A stretch of 64,000 bases of DNA from Agrobacterium tumefaciens (GCA_025560025.1 CP048486.1:1430001-1494000), one strand, 5' to 3'. Shown: positions 1 through 12,302, counted from the first letter of the stretch. Numbers and translations: made by a program. Notes: generated by a model not told the origin, from the letters alone.

Positions 1-2728
<2,728 letters not shown>

Positions 2729-2977
2729 CATTGAATATGTTCATCAAGCAAAGCTTGATGACATCATCTTCTGTCCTCACGGGCCACAAGGCCCTGCGGA
2801 CGGCGCGCCAAACGATTGGCGACGGACTAGCGTCCTGTATGGCTGCCAAACTCAACATCGAGCAAGGCAGGCAAGCGGACCAGTCACAGAAAGACGTGTA
2901 AATTAAAACGAAGCGCAAGCTTCCCAGCTTCTCGAAACAACACGCATGTGAAAACATGTTCAATGTTGCGTTTTGCC

Positions 2978-3097
2978 GACCTGGTGGTTATCGCGGGGCG
3001 GCTGCACCCGTTCCCTTTCCGAACACGGCCGTGAAACGCCCCAGCGCCAATGGTACTTCGTCTCAAGACGCGGGAGAGTAGGTCGCTGCCAGGTCTG
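2978..3097 (+). rRNA. rrf: 5S ribosomal RNA
   Basis: A 120-base 5S rRNA whose two ends pair (GACCTGG at the start, CCAGGTC at the end). It contains the conserved loop with CCGAACACGG. It lies about 250 bases after the 23S gene in the same orientation, as expected for the third gene of an rRNA operon. Confidence 0.95.
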
Positions 3098-3151
3098 CAA
3101 AACGCAACATTCTATCTTCTCTAAACAAACTTCGGCCCAGCCGATACATAG

Positions 3152-3172
3152 GGCCGCTTACGCGGCCTTTTT
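3152..3172 (+). terminator. Rho-independent terminator after 5S rRNA
   Basis: GGCCGC (3152-3157) pairs with GCGGCC (3162-3167) around a 4-base loop and is followed by five T residues. It sits between the 5S gene and tRNA-fMet, so the tRNA is either read through or has its own promoter in the 147 bases between. Confidence 0.75.
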
Positions 3173-3319
3173 GCATTCCGGGACTTAAAACCATAAGGCA
3201 AACGCCTCGTGCGTCCCTAACAGGAGACAAATCGCCTTCCGCAATTTGCTCCGGCACTAGCCATCACAGCTTCCCTGTGATGCAGTCGCGATAAATCCAA
3301 TAGGGATTTACGCTGGTAA

Positions 3320-3813
<494 letters not shown>

Positions 3814-4408
3814 ATGAATGGAGCAAGGTTGCGCGCCCGTCTTGCGGCGGGTGAGGCTATCAGCATGTTCACGCCCCACCATACACATTCAGGTCTTTCC
3901 GCCCGGCTGGTGGAATTTAGCGCGGATGCAGTCTTCGTCGATTGCGAGCATGGCACATGGAGCTTCGAGGATGTGCGGGCAACCGGGCAGGTGGTACGCT
4001 CTCGGTGGGCGGTGCTGCCATCGTACGCCCGCATTCGCACGAACGGCCGATCATCATCCGTTACCTGAACGCCGGTGCCGACGGGATCATGTGCCCATGG
4101 TCAGCAATGCCGACGATGCTGACAGTCGAGGGGATAGGCGTGTTTTTCATCGGCCCCGGCGATCTCTCGCATGATGTGGGGTATCCGCCCGCGCCGCCAT
4201 TTGGCGAACCGCGCCCGGATGTGGTGATCGACAAGGTCGCCATCGCCGTTAAAAAAATTTGCGCAGCGGGAAGATCGCCGGCACACTTGCAACGCTGGAG
4301 GAAATCCCGCGCTGGCGGGCCCGTGGAGTGCAGTTCTTTTACGTTCACTCCGATCCGTTTTTACGCCGCGGCCTTGCGGCGGTGAAAAATGCGCTCGCTC
4401 CTCAATGA
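3814..4408 (+). pseudogene. HpcH/HpaI aldolase family gene, broken
   Basis: Remnant of a class II 2-oxo acid aldolase (HpcH/HpaI family, pyruvate-type aldol cleavage). The start has a strong upstream AAGGGGGAGA. The first part reads MNGARLRARLAAGE and then FVDCEHGTW, the family's N-terminal motif. The frame then shifts to IIIRYLNAGADGIMCPW, jumps over roughly 80 residues of the barrel to VEGIGVFFIGPGDLSHDVG, and shifts again to a tail ending YVHSDPFLRRGL...KNALAPQ before TGA. At least two frameshifts and one internal deletion rule out a working enzyme. Its last bases overlap the end of the convergent UPF0126 gene. Confidence 0.85.
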
Positions 4409-5076
4409 GGGTCTTTCGTGTAAACGAATGTCGGTACACACCAGTTAAAGCGTATTGCAAGGAGCCGGAGCATCAACCCGAGGGCCATTGCGACGAGCGA
4501 GGATATCGCGTGGGAAACCCCCAGGAGGGGCACGATCAAGTAGATCAGGCTCGTAAAGACCGAGACGGTTGCGTAGAGTTCCGAACGAAACAAGAGCGGT
4601 ACCTCGTTGCACAGGATATCCCGAAGTACGCCGCCCAGACATCCAGTCAGCACGCCTGCCGCCACCACGACAACCAGCGGCAGGTTGAGGTTTGACGCAA
4701 TCTGGCAGCCGATGACGGTGAAGACGACCAGTCCTATCGCGTCAAGAAAAAGGAACATCTTGCGCAGGTGATACATATATCGGGCGATCGGGATCGTCGC
4801 CAGCGCAGATAATCCCGTCACGAGGAGATAGCTGGGATTTTCGACCCACGATAGCGGATAGTGGTTCAGAAAAACATCGCGCACGGTTCCACCGCCGAGG
4901 GCGGTAATGCATCCAAGCAGAAATACGCCGATCCAATCCATTTCGCGACGGCCGGCGGCGAGTGCGGCTGTCATGGCCTCTGCGACAATCGCAACGAAAT
5001 AGAGAATATGGATAATGTTGCCCGTCGGGGAAAAGATCATCAAATAATCTGAAAATTCAGTATCTGCGAATGACAT
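4402..5076 (-). CDS. UPF0126 / TRIC-type membrane protein
   Basis: 224-residue integral membrane protein made of two repeated halves of three helices each. The glycine-rich motifs ALGGGTVRD (near residue 60) and CLGGVLRDIL (near 145) mark the UPF0126 (YicG/YadS) family, related to trimeric intracellular cation channels. E. coli members have been linked to glycine uptake. The start lies 15 bases after the stop of the penicillin-binding protein gene, so the two are very probably co-transcribed. No signal peptide is seen beyond the first membrane helix. The substrate in this organism is unknown. Confidence 0.88.
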   Translation of the reverse strand: MSFADTEFSDYLMIFSPTGNIIHILYFVAIVAEAMTAALAAGRREMDWIGVFLLGCITALGGGTVRDVFLNHYPLSWVENPSYLLVTGLSALATIPIARYMYHLRKMFLFLDAIGLVVFTVIGCQIASNLNLPLVVVVAAGVLTGCLGGVLRDILCNEVPLLFRSELYATVSVFTSLIYLIVPLLGVSHAISSLVAMALGLMLRLLAIRFNWCVPTFVYTKDPH

Positions 5077-5091
5077 GGGTTCATCGCCTAT

Positions 5092-6828
5092 TCAGTAGTT
5101 CATCAAAGGATATGCTTGCGGGTTCCCGAATGACGGTCGAACCCCGAGGAGTGGTGCGGCGCGCTCGATGATGTCGCGCACCATCGGCGCGGCATTGAAG
5201 GCCGCCAGGCGCCCGCCACGCTCACCGGAAAGCGGGGCGTCAATGATCGACAGCACCAAATAACGAGGGCGGTGCATGGGGAATGCCGCGAGGAATGTAT
5301 TGAAGTTCAGGTTCTTCGCGTATTTGCCATCGATAACCTTTTCCGCTGTCCCGGTTTTCCCACCTACATCAAAACCGGCCACCTGGGCGTTTCGGCCCGA
5401 ACCTTGGGTGCCGTTGTACCAGAACAGCTCGCGGACCTTTGCGCTGGTCGAGGCCTGCAGGACACGCCTGCCGGTGATTTGGTGACGCCTCCCACTGTCG
5501 GCGATGAAGGTCGGGTGCCGAAATATGCCACCGTTTACGAGGGCCGCCGCAGCCGCAGCCGTCTGTAACGGTGTCGTGGCCAGACCGTGACCGAAGGAAA
5601 TCGTTGCGGAATTGATCTTTTTCCAGTTCCTTGGCGCTGCGGGCGAGGCAATTTCCGGTAACTCCGTCTGCATCTTTGACAACAAGCCCAGTCTGAAGAG
5701 AAATTGCTGGTGGCTTTCCAGGCCAACGAGATCAGCGACCTTTGCCGTGCCGATGTTTGATGAGTAGCGAAAGACTTCCCGGATTGTCAGCGGCCGTCCT
5801 CGTCCGTGAAAATCCCTGATGATGAAACCACCCATCTTCAGCGGGTGGGAGGCATCAACGACCGAGTTCAGATTGACGACGCCTGCATCAATCCCCATGG
5901 CAAGGGTGAACGCCTTGAAGGTCGAGCCCATTTCAACCGCTGAATTGCTCATGCGGTTGAACCATCCCTTTTCGTAGTCCCTGTCGATCGTGCCATCGGC
6001 AAGGCGCCGCGAAGGCTCATTCGGGTCATAGTCGGGGACGGACGCCATCGCGAGAACCTCGCCTGTGTCGACATCGATTACGACGGCACCTGCCGCTTCC
6101 GCCCGATAGTTCCTCAAGGCATCGCTAACGACGGTATGCACGATGCTCTGAACGCGCAAATCGATGGACAGCCGGACCGGTTCAAGCTGGGTGGGATCGG
6201 TAAGGCCAATTCCACGCAGGTCTGTCAGGCCTTGCCTGTCGAGATAGCGCTCAATGCCCGCCAGCCCCTGATTATCGATGTTGACATGCCCGACAATGTG
6301 AGATGCCACTGGCCCACCAGGATAAAACCGCCGCTTTTCGGGTCTGAATCCAATGCCCGGAATGCCAAGGCGCATGATCTCAGCTTCCTGGCGGGGCGTA
6401 AGCTGTCTCCTGATCCACTGAAAACCGGAGTCAGACGTTAGTTTTCTGTGCAGATCAGCCCAATCCAGGTCGGGAACAACAGAGGCGAGCTTTTCGATGG
6501 CCTCATTTGCATCAACAACGCGGCGAGGCTCTGCATAAAGCGAGATGAGATTGATATCCGTTGCGATAAGCTGGCCGTTGCGGTCCAGAATGTCGGGGCG
6601 GGAGGCGATTATATTGGGAGATCGTGGAATACTCGCCGTCGCGTCACTCTCGGAAAAATAGCCATATTGTAGAAGGCGGACTGCGATCGCGGCATAACCG
6701 ATCGCAAATGCCACGATTAGCAGGCCCACCCGCTGACGATTTCGAGCGGATGTTTTTGCGCTGCGTTTTTTGGCAGGGAGAACAAGGTATCCGACGGCAC
6801 CTCTCCTGTAACGAGCAATCAAAGACAT
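5092..6828 (-). CDS. Class B penicillin-binding protein (FtsI-like transpeptidase)
   Basis: 578-residue D,D-transpeptidase that cross-links peptidoglycan from the periplasmic face. A basic cytoplasmic N-terminus is followed by one membrane anchor (about residues 33-53), a dimerisation domain, and a transpeptidase domain with all three active-site motifs: STFK (Ser302, Lys305), SSN (356-358) and KTGT (491-494). GGAG seven bases before the ATG supports the start. The rest of the division and cell-wall cluster normally around ftsI is absent, so this is likely a second, dispensable or condition-specific FtsI paralogue. It is followed closely by the UPF0126 gene. Confidence 0.92.
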   Translation of the reverse strand: MSLIARYRRGAVGYLVLPAKKRSAKTSARNRQRVGLLIVAFAIGYAAIAVRLLQYGYFSESDATASIPRSPNIIASRPDILDRNGQLIATDINLISLYAEPRRVVDANEAIEKLASVVPDLDWADLHRKLTSDSGFQWIRRQLTPRQEAEIMRLGIPGIGFRPEKRRFYPGGPVASHIVGHVNIDNQGLAGIERYLDRQGLTDLRGIGLTDPTQLEPVRLSIDLRVQSIVHTVVSDALRNYRAEAAGAVVIDVDTGEVLAMASVPDYDPNEPSRRLADGTIDRDYEKGWFNRMSNSAVEMGSTFKAFTLAMGIDAGVVNLNSVVDASHPLKMGGFIIRDFHGRGRPLTIREVFRYSSNIGTAKVADLVGLESHQQFLFRLGLLSKMQTELPEIASPAAPRNWKKINSATISFGHGLATTPLQTAAAAAALVNGGIFRHPTFIADSGRRHQITGRRVLQASTSAKVRELFWYNGTQGSGRNAQVAGFDVGGKTGTAEKVIDGKYAKNLNFNTFLAAFPMHRPRYLVLSIIDAPLSGERGGRLAAFNAAPMVRDIIERAAPLLGVRPSFGNPQAYPLMNY

Positions 6829-6985
6829 GAAAATACTCCACGCTCAGGTATCGGGAATAGGGTGGGAATGCGGGCAGGTACAACCGGTCACGGCACGCGC
6901 GCAGGACAGACCCTGTCACGCGGCATTTTACACCGCGCCAAATCCCGGAAAATTCGGCAATGGCGCAGGCTTGATCTGCGCATAA

Positions 6986-7837
6986 TCAGGAACACCACAA
7001 GGGCTTGAGGCTTTCACTGATGAAGTCCATGGCAACACGTATGCGTGGCGTGTCGCGCACGTCTTCGTGGATCACCAGCCAAACGTCGATCCTGACGCCG
7101 GGATCGAGTGGATCGAACCTCACAAGACCGTGTTCCGCGGCGAGGTAGGCGGGCAGCAGTGCCACCCCACAGCCGCCGGCGGCCGCGGCCGCCTGTATGC
7201 GCAGGTCGTTGCTGCACATGAACACCTCGTCGGCGGAAAGCCTCTCATCAAGCCAGCGATAGTGATCCGACTCCCGCATGGTATCATCGTAACTGATATA
7301 GAGAGGAGGGCCGTTTCTCGTCGGGTAGGCAGGGTCGGCATAGAGGAAATAGGGCAATTGTCCGAGGCGACGCGCAACCAGTGTGGCTTCGCTCGGCCGC
7401 TTCAGGCTGATGGCAATATCCGCCTCTCCCTTGGAGAGGGACATCGCTTCCATGGTACCGACAAGACGGAGCCTTACGTCAGGATGCTGAGATTGCAGCG
7501 CGGAGATTTGCGGTGCAATGAAGCTGTAGAGCAGCGATGGCGGCGCGGATACCACGACATCGCCTTCTATACCGTTCTGGCCGGACCCGGCGCAACGGCT
7601 CAGAGCAAATGCAGATCTGCTCATTTCCTCGGCGAAGTTCGCGACGTCGCGTCCCATAGCGGTCAGTACATATGATCTTGGCCTGCGATCAACGAGCTTC
7701 ACGGAAAGCGAGGTTTCCAGCGATGTGATGCGCCGACTTACAGTCGTATGATCGACGCGTAGCGCCTTGGCGGTTGCCGTGATCGACCCGTGGTGAGCGA
7801 AGGCGGAGAAAAATCGCAAATCTTCCCAATCGACCAT
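6986..7837 (-). CDS. LysR family transcriptional regulator
   Basis: 283-residue LysR-type regulator. The winged helix-turn-helix is in residues 1-60 (DLRFFSAFAHHGSITATAKAL, then HTTVSRRI), followed by a periplasmic-binding-protein-like effector domain. There is no divergent partner gene. On the same strand, the tandem glycine riboswitch begins about 350 bases upstream, separated from it only by a short reading frame. The effector and target are unknown. The start follows a weak GGAA, so a slightly different start cannot be excluded. Confidence 0.9.
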   Translation of the reverse strand: MVDWEDLRFFSAFAHHGSITATAKALRVDHTTVSRRITSLETSLSVKLVDRRPRSYVLTAMGRDVANFAEEMSRSAFALSRCAGSGQNGIEGDVVVSAPPSLLYSFIAPQISALQSQHPDVRLRLVGTMEAMSLSKGEADIAISLKRPSEATLVARRLGQLPYFLYADPAYPTRNGPPLYISYDDTMRESDHYRWLDERLSADEVFMCSNDLRIQAAAAAGGCGVALLPAYLAAEHGLVRFDPLDPGVRIDVWLVIHEDVRDTPRIRVAMDFISESLKPLWCS

Positions 7838-7966
7838 TTTAAATTTCCTGAATTAGGTAGTGTTCGTACAAGAACCGCGTAGCGGTATCATCGCGAGAAG
7901 GCGGGTCGTGAGGTGCTTGCGCCCCACCCGTCGAGCGCGTTGCCCGGTGAAACCGCGTGGAGTTGT

Positions 7967-8149
7967 TCAATTTTCCGGGGTGAAATGCCGCCGCTGAAGC
8001 TGGCTGACACGAACGCCGACGCACCGGAATGCGTCACGCCTGCCAGGGTCGTGTGCGGCAAATGCAATTGCCGCCACCGTCAATGAAAATGGTCTTGAAA
8101 CTGCGTCAACGCAATCGACTGTCGATAGGGAAGGGTGACTTCCAGCCAT
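7967..8149 (-). CDS. Short frame directly under the glycine riboswitch, unknown
   Basis: A 60-codon frame whose ATG (8149) follows AAGGAG by five bases, exactly where a glycine-riboswitch-controlled gene should begin. The product (starts MAGSHPSLST, ends RRHFTPEN) resembles neither GcvT nor any transporter I know. It looks like non-coding sequence read in frame, so it may be only the stub left after a rearrangement removed the true target. Kept because the initiation signals are good. Confidence 0.3.
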   Translation of the reverse strand: MAGSHPSLSTVDCVDAVSRPFSLTVAAIAFAAHDPGRRDAFRCVGVRVSQLQRRHFTPEN

Positions 8150-8187
8150 AGGTGCTCCTTGCCCCGTTTTTGGGCTTTTGGCACCCC

Positions 8188-8364
8188 CTCTGTCATTGGC
8201 CTGAGAGATTCGCTCACCTTGTTTCGGCGAACTTACACCATCGGCGCGAGCATCAGCTCGCTTTTCAGAGTTTGTATGATCTTGCAGCGGTCCTTTTGCC
8301 TGAGAGTTTCCGGGGTGGTTGCTCCGTCGGCGCCGATGTCGGGAGATATCGGTCTCTCCCGCTG
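8188..8364 (-). promoter_or_regulatory. Tandem glycine riboswitch (gcvT type)
   Basis: Read on the minus strand, two glycine aptamers follow each other. Aptamer 1 (8364-8285) is closed by CAGCGG/CCGCTG and holds CGGGAGAGACCG and the conserved ACTCTCAGGCAAAAGGACCG. Aptamer 2 (8270-8188) is closed by CTCTG/CAGAG and holds ATCTCTCAGGCCAATGACAG. The linker is short, as in cooperative tandem forms. The next 40 bases contain GGTGC and GCACC, which can pair and mask AAGGAG (about 8159-8154), suggesting translational control. No gcvTHP or glycine transporter gene follows. Confidence 0.92.
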
Positions 8365-8542
8365 CTCGATATGTGTTGTTCCATGCCTCTGTCACGAGGT
8401 TTGGAGCGCTGTGATCTGGCGTTTCCAAGACCGAAAGGCCCCAGATCCGCTAAACCGAACGACGCGAGATATGGTGCCGTTTATGGCTTAAATTTGACCC
8501 GCAGCGGTTATTCTTAGTCATTGTGCGCTCAGATTGACGCTA

Positions 8543-9292
8543 TCAGATGACCAAAAGCGGCGTCTTTCCCTTCACTCGGTCATAAAGATCGATCGCATCC
8601 TGCATCAGCATCCTGACGCAACCCGAGGAAGAATTCTTACCTATGGTTCTCCAGCTCGGTGATCCATGAATACGATAGAGCGTATCCTTGCCGTTCTGGA
8701 AAATGTACATGGCGCGCGCACCGAGAGGATTCCGGGGGCCGGGGGCCATTCCGCCTGCTTCAACACCGTAGGGCTTGAGTTCAGGATTACGGGCGATCAT
8801 ATCGTCCGGCGCCTTCCACCTTGGCCATTTCTGCTTCCATTGAACGACGGCGCGCCCTTTCCATGATCGGCCCTGAGTTCCAAGCCCGACGCCGTAACGT
8901 ATGGCTCGGCCGCGGGGAAGAACCCAGTAAAGGAACCTTTCATTTGTATCTACGACAATTGAATAGGCAGGCTCTGCGGTGATGTATTCGACCTCCTGTC
9001 GGAGGTATTGTGGGTCAATGGCGCGGTAATTGACTGCTGGAACGTCAAAGCCGCCATCCGCCAGCGCAGCATAAATTTCGTCGTAAGCGAAACCGGTACC
9101 CGCAGGCTTTGGCCTGTTGTCCTTCGCCGGTTTTGGAGCTGTCGTCGTTTCATTTTTGTTTTCGGGCAGGGTAGCCGCGGCAACTTCGAGTTTCGTCTTG
9201 GGAACCTGCTCGCAACCTGTGGCCAGAAATGAGCTGATTGCCAAGGTGAGCAGCGATCTGCGAGACAAGTGAGAATTGATTTTCTGTTCCAA
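8543..9292 (-). CDS. L,D-transpeptidase (YkuD domain), exported
   Basis: 249-residue cell-wall enzyme that forms 3-3 cross-links or attaches proteins to peptidoglycan. The N-terminus SRRSLLTLAISSFLATGC is a signal peptide, probably of a lipoprotein, with Cys27 as anchor and a possible twin-arginine pair. The YkuD domain ends with the catalytic pattern HGSPSW (His209) and SSSGCVRM (Cys225). Residues 30-60 form a Lys/Pro-rich linker. The neighbours do not suggest an operon. Rhizobiaceae carry many such enzymes, so the precise role cannot be assigned. Confidence 0.9.
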   Translation of the reverse strand: MEQKINSHLSRRSLLTLAISSFLATGCEQVPKTKLEVAAATLPENKNETTTAPKPAKDNRPKPAGTGFAYDEIYAALADGGFDVPAVNYRAIDPQYLRQEVEYITAEPAYSIVVDTNERFLYWVLPRGRAIRYGVGLGTQGRSWKGRAVVQWKQKWPRWKAPDDMIARNPELKPYGVEAGGMAPGPRNPLGARAMYIFQNGKDTLYRIHGSPSWRTIGKNSSSGCVRMLMQDAIDLYDRVKGKTPLLVI

Positions 9293-9937
9293 GGCTGTTC
9301 TGCTGTCGAATTCTAGGGGCTATGCCGGGATCGGGGCGGACAACCGGCAAAGCGCCACGGCCCGGATGTCTGCTGCGCGACAGAAACCATGAAATCTGCC
9401 CATTCGATACTGCGCAAATGCGCAGATTGGCCCTGCGCCATTCCCGGTAAGAACGGCTTTGGTGTGTACTCGGGTCTATCTTGCAAACACGACTTTTTGC
9501 CCTCTTCCGATAACTTCCGGGTCGGTCATAAAATCCGTCCGGTAACCGGGGTTGCGTCCCACTTCTGACGCAAATTGATCAAACCTGCCGCGCTTTATAC
9601 CAGCGTGTCATAGCGCAACGTCGCGGCCTTCATGACGTACTCTAGTCTAAAAACACGCGAGTTATCGCTCCATTTTCGAGCGAAATCGTTCTCGCCCGCC
9701 CGGAAAAACCAAGAACCGGCCAATACCTCCGTTGGAGCCCTTGATGCTCCAATAAGCTGTTTAGCCAAGCTGCCAAGCGCAGTAGCTTTGAGCACAAGCG
9801 GGTGCTTTGAGTACAGGACAGAAGTCCTCAATGGCGAAGTTAGCATTATCTTTGGCCAAATGTGTCGGTGACTCCGCGTTGGTCTTAACGCGATGCCCCC
9901 TTAAACTCCAAAGCTCGAGAAGACGAACCTCCTGGCC
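9293..9937. other. Gap without a recognisable gene
   Basis: About 650 bases between the L,D-transpeptidase start and the EAL gene. Overlapping frames of about 80 codons lie on both strands at 9595-9871 with no recognisable product. This is the left edge of the accessory stretch. Confidence 0.4.
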
Positions 9938-9994
9938 ATGGAGATCCGCAACTTAATGAGCGCAGACTTTTCTTACGGACAGTGGGAGTCAAAG

Positions 9995-10918
9995 ATGCAT
10001 AGACACTCGGATATCTCGAATATAGGGGTCGTTGAGATTGTTAAGTCAGCGATCGCTGATGGAAGGGCAAGTTTCAACGTTCAATCAGTTCATTCGGTCG
10101 AACCATTTGATGCTGTGTTCTATCGCGAATGCTTAGCAACGTTGCAGGGAACAGACGGCTGCCATTATGGCGCGGGTATATTTATTCCGACGCTTGAGGA
10201 GTTGGGATACTGCTCGTTGATTGACGAGAACGTGGTCCGCCTCGCCCTTGACGAGCTGGAAATCGATCCCTGTGCGGTCCTCGGCTGCAATATATCGGCC
10301 GATAATTTGCGCAATCGCGAAACGTGGGACCTGATTGCCGGCCAGGTCCGGTCTCGTCCAACACTAGCGTCTCGATTAGTTCTCGAATTGACGGAGACGC
10401 GGCCACTACTCGATGTGACACGATCGGTAAACATGCTGAACGAGATGCGGGAGTTGGGATGCCGGATTGCGCTGGATGACTTTGGCGCAGGCTACGCATC
10501 TCCGCAACTACTCCGCTTGGTTGATTTTGATATCGTCAAAATCGATCGGTCGTTCTTGCAGCCCACAAGACGGTCTTGCTTGGACCTTGATGCTCTGGCG
10601 CATCTTATCAGCTTCGCGTCTTGCTACTCTCCTGTAGTTGTTATGGAAGGCGTCGAGACGATCGAAGACGCGCAATCAGCCGCATTGTGTGGTGCGACAC
10701 ACCTTCAAGGTTACGGAATCTCACTGCCGGTGCCAGTTAGCGCGAACAAAACTGGATTTAGGGGTAGTTACGTTACGCAAGCTGCAGATATCACGTGCCC
10801 AAATGTCGCCCCGGGCTCCGCCTCGAATGTTTACCGCGCACACCATGATGGCCATCTTAAATCGTGGCCCCCAAGAGAGAGCCGCCAAGCTCCCCTTCCT
10901 GTCACTGACTTTCCTTAA
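9995..10918 (+). CDS. Divergent EAL-domain protein
   Basis: About 307 residues forming a single EAL (c-di-GMP phosphodiesterase) domain. The signature is ECL instead of EAL/EVL, but the other active-site positions are recognisable: Asn in CNISADN, Glu in LELTETR, the metal pair in ALDDFGAGYAS, Lys in VKIDRSF, Glu in MEGVET and Gln in LQGYG. Catalysis is therefore possible but unproven. The start at 9995 is preferred because GGGAG lies six bases before it; an in-frame ATG at 9938 has no such site. No sensory domain is attached. A degenerate GGDEF-EAL protein follows on the same strand. Confidence 0.75.
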   Translation: MHRHSDISNIGVVEIVKSAIADGRASFNVQSVHSVEPFDAVFYRECLATLQGTDGCHYGAGIFIPTLEELGYCSLIDENVVRLALDELEIDPCAVLGCNISADNLRNRETWDLIAGQVRSRPTLASRLVLELTETRPLLDVTRSVNMLNEMRELGCRIALDDFGAGYASPQLLRLVDFDIVKIDRSFLQPTRRSCLDLDALAHLISFASCYSPVVVMEGVETIEDAQSAALCGATHLQGYGISLPVPVSANKTGFRGSYVTQAADITCPNVAPGSASNVYRAHHDGHLKSWPPRESRQAPLPVTDFP

Positions 10919-10961
10919 ACTCAAGTTGAACTAGCTAACAAGAAAATCGCAGGTAACATTA

Positions 10962-11210
10962 ATGATTCATGCCAGGAACATGAATACCGTACATGAGTCA
11001 ATTCGTTCAACTGCGGCGGGCGCTGTGGTCTCCCCGGTCGGAAGTGTTGAACCAGAGACGCTCGGGGACCTTTCCGCATTCCGAGTGCGTCCAACATTTC
11101 GAGGTCCGACCGCCGACGCGGCAGGATTTTTGATTCAATATGCAGCTGCGTTTGTTTATCTTTTGGTAAGGAGCCCTACCGGCTGGTATCTGGCGGGCGC
11201 AATCGCATGA
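10962..11210 (+). CDS. Small protein upstream of the GGDEF-EAL gene
   Basis: 82 residues, not recognised. The last 30 residues (from AAGFLIQYAAAF to YLAGAIA) are hydrophobic and could form a membrane helix. The stop codon overlaps the start of the next gene (ATGA), implying coupled translation. It may be the original N-terminus of the following protein separated by a frameshift, or a small membrane partner. AGGT seven bases before the ATG is a modest ribosome-binding site. Confidence 0.4.
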   Translation: MIHARNMNTVHESIRSTAAGAVVSPVGSVEPETLGDLSAFRVRPTFRGPTADAAGFLIQYAAAFVYLLVRSPTGWYLAGAIA

Positions 11211-12094
11211 AACTAAGTGTTGATCAGGCTCACAGTAGCACGCGGTCGAATCGGAATAGCCTTGTAATAACAGTCGAAAATCTGCGTCAGATTGCGTTGT
11301 GCTATGGCGATGGGATTGCTGCTCGAGTGCTCTACACTGCATGCCGCAGAATAGAATCCATTTTGCCAGACTCATTCGGTGCCCTAACGATCGAGCCGTC
11401 AGGATTGCGTGTCCAGGGATGGGGCTGGGACGGTGAGGTTGAACAGACAAGAGTGCTTCCGGCTCTGTTGCTTCTTTGCGAGTCGCCCATTGATATTGGA
11501 CAAACGAGAATCAGCGTGGCCGTTAGCGTAAACAAAACTCAATGTTTTCCCGCCCTCGACCACAAATATGGGGTTCCTGCTTGTTTCGAACAGTATAGAT
11601 CAGACATGGAGATTGCTGTGGTGCTCTACGATGCTTTGAGCAGTAGCCGCGTCGACTTGATGGAGTACCCGTTGAATGCGGTAGAGAGTAACGCCCGATG
11701 CCCGTACCACAGGATCCAGTTAAAGAACATCCGATGTGGTACAAGGGTGATAGCAACAGAGAATATTCCGAGTGTCTTGGAGCGATTGCGCCTAACGCGT
11801 GCCTACGACCGATACTTGGTCCATGCGACAATAGATCGTCTGAAAACTCGTCCAGATACGAAGCTCGGTTGTGAAGTGTCAGCCTTGTCTGCTGTTGATG
11901 ATATCTGGTGGACTTCGGTTCGGGACGAGCTGATCCGAAGTCCATCTATTGCAGGACGCTTGGTCATCGAGATCAGGGAAGCGAGCGATCCGGAAAGCCG
12001 GCTACAGAGGACTGGCTTCATCCTTGCTATGCAAAAACTCGGCTGCGGCGTGAGTTTCTCGGGCTACGGTAGTGGAACGGCGCGCCAAAGATGA
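11207..12094 (+). pseudogene. Degenerate GGDEF-EAL protein, 3'-truncated
   Basis: 295 residues. Residues 15-105 match the GGDEF fold (SLVITVENLRQIALCYGDG then ARVLYTACRRIE), but the GGDEF signature is lost, with SGLRVQGWGW in its region, so no cyclase activity is expected. Residues 165-290 match the first half of an EAL domain (LVIEIREAS replacing LELTET, VSFSGYGSG replacing the DDFG metal site). The frame stops right after this motif, where the sequence changes to a hydrolase gene fragment, so the rest of the EAL domain is missing. It looks like a decaying regulatory paralogue. Confidence 0.65.
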
Positions 12095-12101
12095 CAATGG
12101 C

Positions 12102-12302
12102 CTTTGCGGTTATCTAAACTATCGACCGGTTGTCTCTTCTCTTTTGATCCTCGGCCTCGTATCTTCCTGCGCCCGCAGACCGGGCGCAGATTTCTCGCCG
12201 CCCGTGACTACGACTGCGAGTGGTGCGGTCACCGTGACCGCTTTTGTGGCAAGCACGGCCGTGCGGCTCTTCCGAATTCCTTGCGCTCGCAATGATAAGT
12301 AA
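12102..12302 (+). pseudogene. 5' fragment related to the DUF900 hydrolase lipoprotein
   Basis: The frame through here encodes SSLLILGLVSSCARRPGAD followed by AVTVTAFVASTA. This matches the lipoprotein leader and the first part of the intact hydrolase at 20715-21824 (SLVLALITLSSCARRPGSD, then KTVTAYVAST). Only about 55 codons remain before the similarity ends near 12270. Its upstream edge abuts the broken EAL domain, so a recombination joint lies around 12085-12105. Confidence 0.7.

Noticed and set aside
7839..8024. 61-codon minus-strand frame between the riboswitch and the LysR gene
   Set aside because: No ribosome-binding site and no recognisable product; it overlaps the better-initiated frame at 7967-8149.
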